The translations under genes and the position numbers were made by a program. A DNA stretch of 15,444 bases from positions 1-15,444 of the forward strand of contig JBEKDJ010000092.1 of assembly GCA_050014415.1 (NCBI GenBank), given 5' to 3'. A model generated the notes under the pieces. That model was not told the DNA's origin, ran no database searches, and worked only from the letters and a program-made list of their open reading frames with translations. This document shows positions 6,942 to 13,585 of the stretch, piece after piece. This DNA comes from JBEKDJ01 sp050014415. GTDB taxonomy: Bacteria > Desulfobacterota > BSN033 > UBA1163. Numbering within the stretch: the first letter of the stretch is position 1; each line of letters starts with the position of its first letter.

Positions 6942-7556
6942 ATGTTCAGGATATTTCTGATCATTGGTGTCATCATCGTCGCATTAGCCGTAATCTCTAT
7001 CGTTTACTTAACTGGAAAACCTAATCTCAAGGCGTATCAATACTTGAAAGAACCGAGAATAGGTATGATGGATAATGAGAAGATGATAACGATAGAAACA
7101 AAAGGGGATCCGAACGTAGTTGGTAAAAAAGCATTCAATCAACTTTACGGAACTTTTCACAAACTTAAGCGAAAAGTAAAAGGATTAAGGGTGCCTGCCC
7201 CTCGCGCACGCTGGCCGAATCCTGTTAATACACCCAAGAATGAATGGATAGGAATATACGGTTTGCCCGTACCTGACTCTGTGAATGAACTACCCGAACA
7301 GAGTGGCAAGGCAGAATTCAAGACAACTCTCAAAGTCTGGGAATACGGAGAGATTGCTCAAATTCTACATGTTGGTCCTTACAGTGATGAGCCAACCACC
7401 ATCCAAAGATTGCACCAATTCATTGAAGAGAATGGCTATGAATGGATAGTCGGTGAACATGAAGAAGAATATCTTAAAGGGCCAGGAATGTTCTTCAAAG
7501 GTCATCCCAAAAACTACTATACAATCATCCGACACAGGATCAAAAAGAAACCCTAG
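6942..7556 (+). CDS. Membrane-anchored GyrI-like (AraC effector-binding fold) protein
   Basis: A 204-residue protein with a single N-terminal hydrophobic helix (about residues 3-25, IFLIIGVIIVALAVISIVYL), which is a membrane anchor or uncleaved signal. A GyrI-like/SOUL-type small-molecule-binding domain follows from about residue 45. The recognisable part is the second half: TTLKVWEYGEIAQILHVGPY, TTIQRLHQFIEENGYE, then GPGMFFKGHP...YTIIRHRI. Standard GyrI-like proteins are cytoplasmic; here the domain would be tethered and probably outside the cytoplasm, though the positive-inside reading is not decisive. Start choice is strong: AAGGAGGG lies 8 bases before the ATG and overlaps the end of the upstream gene. 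Ligand unknown. Confidence 0.8.
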   Translation: MFRIFLIIGVIIVALAVISIVYLTGKPNLKAYQYLKEPRIGMMDNEKMITIETKGDPNVVGKKAFNQLYGTFHKLKRKVKGLRVPAPRARWPNPVNTPKNEWIGIYGLPVPDSVNELPEQSGKAEFKTTLKVWEYGEIAQILHVGPYSDEPTTIQRLHQFIEENGYEWIVGEHEEEYLKGPGMFFKGHPKNYYTIIRHRIKKKP

Positions 7557-7573
7557 GTGAGCGTTGAGAAACG

Positions 7574-9676
7574 TTACTTCCTCAACAGGCGCATGGAACT
7601 GAGGATGACGAGGAGTGAGCTGGCTTGGTGCAAGGCTGCCCCCAGGATCATGGTCATCCATCCCTGAGTTGACAGAAAAACGAGGACCGTGTTAAAGACG
7701 ATGGCGAAGACAAGATTCTCTTTGATGACCCGAAGGGCCTTTCGGGAGAGTCGAATCACGGTCGGGATCTTCTCGAGTTCATCGGTCATCAGGGCAATGT
7801 CGGCCGTCTCGATGGCCACATCCGTCCCCACTGCTCCCATGGCAATGCCGATGTCAGCAGCCGCCAAGGCCGGCGCATCATTCACGCCGTCGCCGACCAT
7901 GGCCACGACCTTGCCTTTTCTCTTCCACTCCTTGACCCTCGCCACCTTCTCTTCGGGAAGAAGTTTTGCCTCGTACCTTACCCCCAACTCTCGCCCAATC
8001 CGATCGGCAACCTGGGCACTGTCGCCGGTAAGCATCCAGATCTCTGAGACCCCCTCCTGCCGGATCTTGTTGATGGCAGTCTTGGCTCCTTTCCTCAGCG
8101 TATCGGCAATGGAAATAAAACCCTGGAGGCGGTGATCCAAACCAACGAGGAGAAAGGTCATGCCCTCAAATTCTTTTGACGCCAACAGCGCTTCCACAGA
8201 CTCCGGGATTTCAATTCCTTCTCCTCTCAGCATCTCAGAACTTCCCACAACAATCGTCTTAGCGTTCCACTGGGCCTTTACACCTCTCCCCCTGAAATTT
8301 TCAAAAGAATCAGGATGGGGAATATTGAGGCCGATTTCCTCTGCTCTCTTTGTGACAGCTCTGGCCAGGGGATGCTCAGACCGTTTCTCAGCAATGGCCG
8401 CCCAATAGAGGATCTCTTTGTCGTCCAGCCCGTCAAAGGATCTCATCCCAACGACCACCGGCTTTCCTTCAGTGAGCGTCCCAGTCTTATCGATCAGGAG
8501 GGTCTTCAACCTACCCATCTGTTCCAGGTGAGCTCCTCCTTTAATCAGGATCCCTTGCCGGGCCGCATTTCCAATTGCAGCCACCACAGCTGTAGGCGTT
8601 CCCAGTACAAGTGCGCATGGGCAGGCGACGATGAGGATGGTGATCCCTCGAATGATCTCGCCTGTGATGAGATAGGTGAAGAATGCAATCAGGAGAATAG
8701 CCGGGATGAAATATCGCGAGAAGCGGTCCACGACCCTCTGGGTAGGAGACTTCTCTGCCTGGGCTTCCAAGATCAGGCGTTTGATCTGGGCCAGTTTTGT
8801 ATCCTCAGCCACCTGTGTGGCTTCGATTTCGCAAGAGCCGGATTCGTTGAAGGTTCCGCAGTAGACCTTATCCCCAGCCTCTCTTTCGACCGGAATCGAC
8901 TCTCCAGTTAGAGTGGACTGATTGATTGAAGCACAGCCAGAAATAATCTTGCCGTCCACGGGGATTCTCTCTCCGGGTTTGACGATCACCACCTCCCTGG
9001 ACTTCACCTCCTCAATAGGAACCTCGACTTCCTCATCTCCCCGCCTGACCCAGGCCATCTTCGGAGAAAGTTGTATGAGGGAGGCAATGGCCTTCCGAGA
9101 TTTTCCCACCGTGATTCCTTCCAACGATTCGCCCAGGAGCATGATGAAGAGGACGGCTGCTGCTTCCCGATAGGCACCCACGGCAGCGGCTGAAATGGCA
9201 GCAATGGAAACGAGGGTATCCACGTTGAGATCAGGGATGAGGAGTGTCTGGATGGCACTCTTCACAATAGGATAACCTCCAACTATTAGGGAAGCGATGG
9301 CAAAGGCAGTCAGGAAGTAAGAGGGACCCAGACCCAACCAACCCAGAATCCAGGAGAATGCCAGGGTAATCCCACAGAGGCCCAGAAAGCCAAAGGTTCT
9401 TCTCTCTTTCCAAAAGGTTCGGGTTCTTTCGGCGAAGGTCTCCCGGACCGCATAGCCAGGCTTGGTGATTGCCTTCTTGATCCGTTCTTCTTCTACCCGA
9501 TGAGGGTCATAGTAAATGGTGGCTGACGAGAGGACGTAGCTCACCTCGGCAGAGAGAACTCCGGGGACATGCTCCACTGAGCGTTCGATATTCAAGGCAC
9601 AATCGCCGCAGTGGATGTTATCAATGTTGACAATAATCTTCGATTTGCCTTCGAATTTCCTTTCTTTCTCTTCCAT
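7574..9676 (-). CDS. P1B-type heavy-metal-transporting ATPase
   Basis: An integral membrane pump that moves a soft or transition metal ion using ATP. With the ATG start it has 700 residues; a TTG at 9694 would add six, and neither has a ribosome site. One N-terminal HMA domain has CxxC at about residues 23-26 (HCGDC). Then come membrane helices, the actuator TGES loop (257-260), CPC in the metal-path helix (352-354), the phosphorylated aspartate in DKTGTLT (396), the P1B-specific HP (435-436) and GDGVND (595-600). The last helix has HQASS instead of the Asp motif of Zn/Cd pumps or the Met-x-x-Ser-Ser of Cu pumps, so I do not assign zntA, cadA or copA. It converges with the GyrI-like gene, 17 bases apart. 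Confidence 0.93.
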   Translation of the reverse strand: MEEKERKFEGKSKIIVNIDNIHCGDCALNIERSVEHVPGVLSAEVSYVLSSATIYYDPHRVEEERIKKAITKPGYAVRETFAERTRTFWKERRTFGFLGLCGITLAFSWILGWLGLGPSYFLTAFAIASLIVGGYPIVKSAIQTLLIPDLNVDTLVSIAAISAAAVGAYREAAAVLFIMLLGESLEGITVGKSRKAIASLIQLSPKMAWVRRGDEEVEVPIEEVKSREVVIVKPGERIPVDGKIISGCASINQSTLTGESIPVEREAGDKVYCGTFNESGSCEIEATQVAEDTKLAQIKRLILEAQAEKSPTQRVVDRFSRYFIPAILLIAFFTYLITGEIIRGITILIVACPCALVLGTPTAVVAAIGNAARQGILIKGGAHLEQMGRLKTLLIDKTGTLTEGKPVVVGMRSFDGLDDKEILYWAAIAEKRSEHPLARAVTKRAEEIGLNIPHPDSFENFRGRGVKAQWNAKTIVVGSSEMLRGEGIEIPESVEALLASKEFEGMTFLLVGLDHRLQGFISIADTLRKGAKTAINKIRQEGVSEIWMLTGDSAQVADRIGRELGVRYEAKLLPEEKVARVKEWKRKGKVVAMVGDGVNDAPALAAADIGIAMGAVGTDVAIETADIALMTDELEKIPTVIRLSRKALRVIKENLVFAIVFNTVLVFLSTQGWMTMILGAALHQASSLLVILSSMRLLRK

Positions 9677-9828
9677 CTCTTCGAAAAAAGTCAATGGTTA
9701 TAAAGGTCAAGGTGAAGATGCCCGTCTCGTTAAAGGGTTATGTTTTTGGTCTTTAAATCTTTTAACCTTAACCCTTTGACTATACACGAAACTGGCTTCG
9801 TGACCTTAACCCAATGACCAATTTCTAT

Positions 9829-9849
9829 CTACAATCTACAATCTGCAAT
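9829..9849. repeat. Three tandem 7-base units
   Basis: CTACAAT, CTACAAT and CTGCAAT follow one another without a gap. This is one member of a class of short degenerate repeats found in several spacers of the window. Confidence 0.6.
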
Positions 9850-9882
9850 CTATACGTAGCGTCATTAATCGCAACAACGTCC

Positions 9883-9944
9883 GTCATTCCCGCGAAAGCG
9901 GGAATCCAGAAAAACACTGGATTCCGGGTCAAGCCCGGAATGAC
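9883..9944. repeat. 62-base palindromic dispersed element
   Basis: The outer arms GTCATTCC and GGAATGAC are perfect inverted repeats. Inside are two GC-rich hairpins, CCCGC/GCGGG and CCGGG/CCCGG, each beside ATTCC/GGAAT, with CCAG...CTGG around the centre. This layout is a widespread intergenic palindrome in bacterial genomes. It could act as a transcription barrier downstream of the rubrerythrin gene. Confidence 0.7.
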
Positions 9945-9983
9945 AAACTACATAAGACTTATGTCGCCATGTATAGAATTTGC

Positions 9984-10004
9984 TTTCTGCTTTCTGCCTT
10001 CTGC
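9984..10004. repeat. Three tandem 7-base units
   Basis: TTTCTGC, TTTCTGC and CTTCTGC are directly adjacent, just past the stop of the rubrerythrin gene. Same style as the units at 9829-9849, but a different sequence. Confidence 0.6.
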
Positions 10005-10016
10005 TCACTGTGATCC

Positions 10017-10781
10017 TTAGTCTCCCCAACTCCACACGCCTGTGTTATGGAGGCTATAATATTGGTCATTCAACACCTTCTCATGAAGGGCCTCCTCATT
10101 TGCTAAGCGCTTATACATATCTCTTCCCCGGGGATCCTTGGTCAATTCTGCCATCGATCGATATGAAGCTTGAGCCTTTTTCTCCTCTTTGACCGCTATT
10201 TTTAAGGCATCCATGTCTGTCAGCTGTTCCTTCCCTTTCGGCTTATCTATCTTAAGAGGAATAGATTTCTCCTTTAAAGATGTCCCCGAATAGAGGATCC
10301 ATTCCCCTTTTTCCTGGACGGATTGGGAAAGCTCCTTCAATCTCTTATAATGGCTCATCTCAAACTCAGACAGCTGTTGAAACATATCTTTTCCTTTAGG
10401 GTTCTTCGTCATCTTGGCAGCCTTCGAATAATACTGAGAAGCTTCCTTTTCTGCCTTCATCGCTATCTCAATCGCCCTGAGATCTTCCCGAACGGTCCAG
10501 GAAATATCCTTCCCACAGTGATGACATGTGAGCTTTTTATGTCTCTTGACGACATCCTCCACTTTCTCAAACCCCTCAAGGGTCATATCTGCCTCAGCGC
10601 CACAATGATCACAGGCAAAGGCCTTCTTTGCCATCGTCAATGTCTCGATCTCTTTCCCACAGTTTTTACAGATCATCCCTTTCTTCTTCTTGATCACATC
10701 CTCGACACTTTCAAACCCTTCAAGGATCATGTCCGCTTCAGCACCGCAATGTTCACAGGCATATTTCACCATTGGACTCAT
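10017..10781 (-). CDS. Rubrerythrin-like diiron protein with two N-terminal zinc ribbons
   Basis: Probable cytoplasmic peroxide- or oxygen-protection protein of anaerobes. With this start it has 254 residues. Two tandem, nearly identical zinc-ribbon modules come first, with CxxC pairs at about 9/12 with 38/41 and 57/60 with 86/89, each holding CGAEADM..LEGFE.VEDV. A ferritin-like rubrerythrin domain follows, with two half-repeats. Candidate iron ligands are the Glu in KAEKEA and the E..H in EFEMSHY, then the Glu in KEEKKA and the E..H in NEEALHE. An AGGAGG lies inside the longer frame that begins at 10808, so I prefer the ATG at 10781; GTG at 10784 has better spacing. The rubredoxin-like gene lies just upstream on the same strand, a likely electron donor. 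Confidence 0.85.
   Translation of the reverse strand: MSPMVKYACEHCGAEADMILEGFESVEDVIKKKKGMICKNCGKEIETLTMAKKAFACDHCGAEADMTLEGFEKVEDVVKRHKKLTCHHCGKDISWTVREDLRAIEIAMKAEKEASQYYSKAAKMTKNPKGKDMFQQLSEFEMSHYKRLKELSQSVQEKGEWILYSGTSLKEKSIPLKIDKPKGKEQLTDMDALKIAVKEEKKAQASYRSMAELTKDPRGRDMYKRLANEEALHEKVLNDQYYSLHNTGVWSWGD
10503..10763 (-). repeat. Tandem duplication encoding the two zinc ribbons
   Basis: Two 39-codon units (10647-10763 and 10503-10619) are offset by 144 bases and encode closely similar zinc-ribbon modules. The nucleotide match is clear but has many third-position changes, so the duplication is old or has been kept under protein-level selection. Confidence 0.7.
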
Positions 10782-10843
10782 CACTCTCTCATCCTCCTTT
10801 CCAGCCATTAGACTTTGAGTCGTGTTAGCCTTTTCCCTTTACT

Positions 10844-11038
10844 TCAACGACGAATGGGCTCGTCCTTCTTGCCAACCAGTCTTGGATCGATATTCCCAGG
10901 TCCCCCGCAGTCAGGAATGGTGCATGTTACATCACTAAAGGTGCAGGTCTGCTTGCAGGACGGGCATCTCTCAGGCACGGCGTCGGCACCAAACGTATAA
11001 CTGCAATTCGAACATTTCCATTGGGTCACCCATCTCAC
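10844..11038 (-). CDS. Small rubredoxin-like iron protein
   Basis: A 64-residue protein. WKCSNCSYTF and PERCPSCK give the two CxxC knuckles (Cys 9/12 and 25/28) of a rubredoxin-like mononuclear iron or zinc site, with shorter spacing than classical rubredoxin. Three more cysteines at 32, 39 and 44 (FSDVTCTIPDCGG) lie beyond the metal site. The tail is charged. The start is GTG at 11038, with GTG at 11029 as an alternative that follows GAGGTG. It is transcribed first and followed 62 bases later by the preferred rubrerythrin start, so it probably supplies electrons to that diiron protein. The role is inferred from the neighbour. Confidence 0.75.
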   Translation of the reverse strand: MRWVTQWKCSNCSYTFGADAVPERCPSCKQTCTFSDVTCTIPDCGGPGNIDPRLVGKKDEPIRR

Positions 11039-11348
11039 CTCTTCGGTCTTCGCCCCCCTTCCCTCCCTTTTAACAAGAGGAGCAAGGGAGGATGGATACT
11101 ACGAATAGAAGGAACACTTCAGCCCATTTCAAAATCGCTCCCATGGGACACGGGTCAGAGATACTGCAGAGGTTATGAGCTAAAACCTCCTACTGCATCA
11201 ATCGGACGGCTCCAAGAGTATTGTAGCGTCTCATTCAGCCTCTCCATTTCAATCAATAAAATATAAAAGACGGCATTCTAGAACTTTGGAAACATCTCTG
11301 ACCCGAGGACCAATCCAATTCCATTTCATAGTGTGAAAGCATTACAAA
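11039..11348. other. Intergenic region upstream of the rubredoxin-like gene
   Basis: No gene is seen in these 310 bases. A stem CCTCCCTT/AAGGGAGG (11062-11091, 14-base loop) lies near the rubredoxin start. An AT-rich stretch near 11255-11270 could hold a promoter for the minus-strand rubredoxin/rubrerythrin pair, but no convincing -35/-10 pair was found. Confidence 0.4.
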
Positions 11349-11789
11349 TCAAGCATAGAGAAAAAAAGTCAGCAGGATCACACCTAGGACGATTTGAATC
11401 AGAACAAAGAAAAAAGCACCGTAATTCATTTTCATGTGTTGCAGAGCCAAGCGATCTGTTCCCTTTCCTTGAGAAAGCCTCACTCCCAAGTAGACTCCAA
11501 TAGAAAAGAGAAAGAGGATGAAAACCGCCAAATACGCATGAAAACCCGTCGCAAAAACTACACCTTTTTGATAAAAAAGAGACAACAGTCCAATGGCAAA
11601 CCCGATCCAGAGAAGAATATAGAATCTTTTTCCCCATCGGATGTGTTTCTGCCATGGGAAATCCGAAGCAGGTGCACGGCTTCTCTTGAATTGGTATCTT
11701 TTCCAACCTAGGTATCCTGTATAGCCTCCTGAAAGGATGGCCAATAGAATAATCACGGGGTGAATGAATGCCACTTCATTTTCCTCCAT
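11349..11789 (-). CDS. DUF4079-like four-helix membrane protein, probable diheme b-type cytochrome
   Basis: With the ATG start it has 146 residues and four predicted membrane helices, at about residues 12-30, 55-73, 82-103 and 124-146. Histidines at about 10, 49, 84 and 118 each sit at or just before the start of one helix, the pattern expected for two bis-histidine b hemes as in cytochrome b561-like proteins. The HP at the N-terminus, the YLGW segment and the W-KH-RWG segment recall DUF4079. It overlaps the end of the upstream pentaheme cytochrome c gene by 14 bases, so the two are translationally linked. A GTG at 11774, preceded by GGAGG, is an alternative start directly after the cytochrome stop. 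Likely role: exchanging electrons between membrane quinones and the periplasmic cytochrome. Confidence 0.75.
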   Translation of the reverse strand: MEENEVAFIHPVIILLAILSGGYTGYLGWKRYQFKRSRAPASDFPWQKHIRWGKRFYILLWIGFAIGLLSLFYQKGVVFATGFHAYLAVFILFLFSIGVYLGVRLSQGKGTDRLALQHMKMNYGAFFFVLIQIVLGVILLTFFLYA

Positions 11790-12711
11790 CAATAACTGTA
11801 TTCCAACTGGTCATCGGTTGCTCTGGTCTTGTTCCTACTTGATAGAGAAGTCTTGAACTTACCTGATATCGCTTCCCGGTTTCAAGAGAGATTGGGTATT
11901 CAAAGGAGATGGTCTTTTGAGGTGGAATGCCATTCTTTTTGAGCGTTGAAAAGATCTCTTCTTTGGAAAGGACAACCTGACCCTCTGCTTCTTTGACAGT
12001 GGTATTAAGAACAACGCGATAATCCCCATATTCTCCAGTGGGCATGAGGTGGTCCGCTCCTTTGTTCATGACGGATATTTTGACCATTCCTTTTCCCGCC
12101 TCGCTTGTGATCGAGGCTGCCTCCTTGATGAGTTTCTCATAACTTTGCAGATGTTGTCCCACCATTCTATTGGGGACTACCTTGGACAAAAGAAAACCCT
12201 GAACGACTTTCCGTTCCACTCTCGGCATATGGCATTCCTGACAACTCTTTTTTGAGCCGCTGGCCTGCCATTCTTGGAAGGTGGGTGTGTGGCAGCCTAT
12301 ACAGAATTCGGATTTGAGCATGGATTCATCCTGCTCGGATTTGTGCTTGGCCGTAAGTTTATACGGGCCATATATCATATTGTTTTTAAGGTGGCAGGTA
12401 GTGCAGTTGATCCCTTCTTCTTTGTTGATGGGTCTGATTTTTAGGTTTATTCCTTCTGCGATGTCCTGAGCCGCGTGACATCCAATACATTCTTCTGCCG
12501 CATAGTTCCTCGAGGCTTTCTTAAAGGGATCATTGACATAAGCCTTGGCATGAATGTCCTTCGACCACTCTTCATAGATCAACTTATGGCATTCATTACA
12601 TTCTGAGGATTTTACCGTCTTCTCACCCATCTCAAGAAGGTAATCGTACTTAGCTGCCACCAGAAAGAGAAAAGCGCTCACCAATCCTAACACTGTCAAG
12701 ATCTTTTTCAT
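11776..12711 (-). CDS. Pentaheme c-type cytochrome, exported
   Basis: A 311-residue protein with an N-terminal signal peptide or anchor (MKK, then a hydrophobic stretch to about residue 20), placing it in the periplasm or on the outer face of the membrane. Five CxxCH heme c motifs are visible: CNECH (38-42), CIGCH (75-79), CTTCH (103-107), CIGCH (137-141) and CQECH (157-161). It resembles the cytochrome c554/NrfB-like multiheme group. The C-terminal half (about 165-311) has no heme motifs and looks like a beta-rich domain. An excellent Shine-Dalgarno, AAAGGAGGG, precedes the ATG. It overlaps the DUF4079-like gene and follows the oxidoreductase gamma gene by 96 bases on the same strand. The electron acceptor is unknown. 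Confidence 0.92.
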   Translation of the reverse strand: MKKILTVLGLVSAFLFLVAAKYDYLLEMGEKTVKSSECNECHKLIYEEWSKDIHAKAYVNDPFKKASRNYAAEECIGCHAAQDIAEGINLKIRPINKEEGINCTTCHLKNNMIYGPYKLTAKHKSEQDESMLKSEFCIGCHTPTFQEWQASGSKKSCQECHMPRVERKVVQGFLLSKVVPNRMVGQHLQSYEKLIKEAASITSEAGKGMVKISVMNKGADHLMPTGEYGDYRVVLNTTVKEAEGQVVLSKEEIFSTLKKNGIPPQKTISFEYPISLETGKRYQVSSRLLYQVGTRPEQPMTSWNTVIDGGK

Positions 12712-12807
12712 CGGTCCCTCCTTTCTGAATTGCAGATTTCGGATTGTGGAATAGGGAGCTCAAATTCTGTCAATCCAAATTCCTCAACCCGCATTTTACA
12801 CTCGTTA

Positions 12808-13290
12808 TCAGTCCTCATGTAGATTAAGATCATAACCTAGTTGAATCGCCTTCCTATTCTCTTTGAGATAGGATTTTGGCAAGAGTTTTTCCAATTCGAC
12901 ATGGCTGATGTCGATATCGATCAATCGAAAAAGCCTACCCAGAGCAATCATATTGCCAAAGATAGCCTGGCCGAACTTCTCAATCCCCATCATAGCAAAA
13001 GGGATCTCCTCATCGCTACAGAGCCCTGTATCGCAGATCGTCTTTTGAGCAATGAGTTGATCCCCCTTTTCATGAAGTCGGACAAGGATGTTCGCCTCCT
13101 CAATCATCGGATTCTCGATGGGCTTCTGATCATAGGTAAGGTAGGCAGAAATCCGCTGGTTCCGGATGGAAGAGTCGTAATCCAAGAGGAGAGTGACTTC
13201 ATAACCCAACTCCTTCAATGCCATGGCAAGGACATGGGAGACAGCCCTGACGGATTGGCCTCCCACCCCTGTAAAAACAATCTGTTTCAT
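12808..13290 (-). CDS. 2-oxoacid:ferredoxin oxidoreductase, gamma subunit (divergent)
   Basis: A 160-residue homologue of the PorG/KorC gamma subunit, which packs against the alpha/beta catalytic pair. The N-terminal GVGGQSV (residues 8-14) matches the family's GxGGQG(V) phosphate-binding-like loop. The later IEKFGQAIFGNMIALGRLFRL segment matches the usual GN...LG helix. The RGG motif normally near residue 45 is replaced by SSIRNQRISAY. It is shorter than the usual 180-190 residues. The start is strong: GGGAGGG lies 5 bases before the ATG. The subunit is separated from the beta gene by 295 bases holding a palindromic element, whereas these genes are normally adjacent. KorC fits the neighbours best, but the substrate is not determined. 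Confidence 0.85.
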   Translation of the reverse strand: MKQIVFTGVGGQSVRAVSHVLAMALKELGYEVTLLLDYDSSIRNQRISAYLTYDQKPIENPMIEEANILVRLHEKGDQLIAQKTICDTGLCSDEEIPFAMMGIEKFGQAIFGNMIALGRLFRLIDIDISHVELEKLLPKSYLKENRKAIQLGYDLNLHED

Positions 13291-13317
13291 TGAATCCCTC
13301 CCATTCTCCCTTCGCTA

Positions 13318-13451
13318 AGAGACTGTGTCGTAAGTCCGTTCATGGTTCGACAAGCTCACCACGAACGGATCACGGCACATTAAAAATCAATTACTTAGCC
13401 GTTCGTCCTGAGCGTGTCGAAGGGCGAACGGTGAATTGTGACACAGTCTCT
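13318..13451. mobile_element. 134-base MITE-like palindromic element
   Basis: Perfect 12-base terminal inverted repeats, AGAGACTGTGTC (13318-13329) and GACACAGTCTCT (13440-13451), enclose two internal hairpin-forming arms built on CCGTTC...GAACGG around TCGACA and TGTCGA cores. No coding capacity and no clear target-site duplication were seen. It lies between the oxidoreductase beta and gamma genes. The structure resembles non-autonomous palindromic elements common in intergenic DNA; the family is not identified. Confidence 0.6.
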
Positions 13452-13488
13452 AAAGGGAGGAAAGATTATTTGCCCTTCTCTGATGCTT

Positions 13489-13502
13489 GCCTGCCGGCAG
13501 GC
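13489..13502. repeat. 14-base perfect palindrome
   Basis: GCCTGCCGGCAGGC is its own reverse complement. It sits in the same beta-gamma spacer as the 134-base element. This is a common intergenic motif, with no specific role assigned. Confidence 0.5.
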
Positions 13503-13585
13503 GGAGGGACGAACCCCACACCATAGGGACAGGGTAAAGGGGCATTATGAAACAAGTCATTGACTCCGAGCCAATTCGTGGGACA

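Larger units (their letters stand above)
9677..10016. other. Repeat-rich intergenic region
   Basis: No gene is seen. The region holds an inverted repeat AAAGGGTTA/TAACCCTTT (9732-9777), three 7-base CTRCAAT units (9829-9849), a 62-base palindromic element (9883-9944), and three 7-base YTTCTGC units (9984-10004). It separates the minus-strand metal ATPase from the rubrerythrin gene. Confidence 0.6.

Noticed and set aside
8315..8911. 198-codon frame on the plus strand opposite the metal ATPase
   Set aside because: Lies wholly inside the securely identified ATPase gene, and its translation looks like an antisense shadow.
11062..11091. Terminator formed by CCTCCCTT/AAGGGAGG
   Set aside because: The loop is long, no T-run follows, and it lies before the start of a gene on the minus strand.
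12720..12775. Promoter for the pentaheme cytochrome gene (TTGACA on the minus strand)
   Set aside because: The hexamer is present, but no -10 box was found at suitable spacing; the gene may instead be read from upstream.
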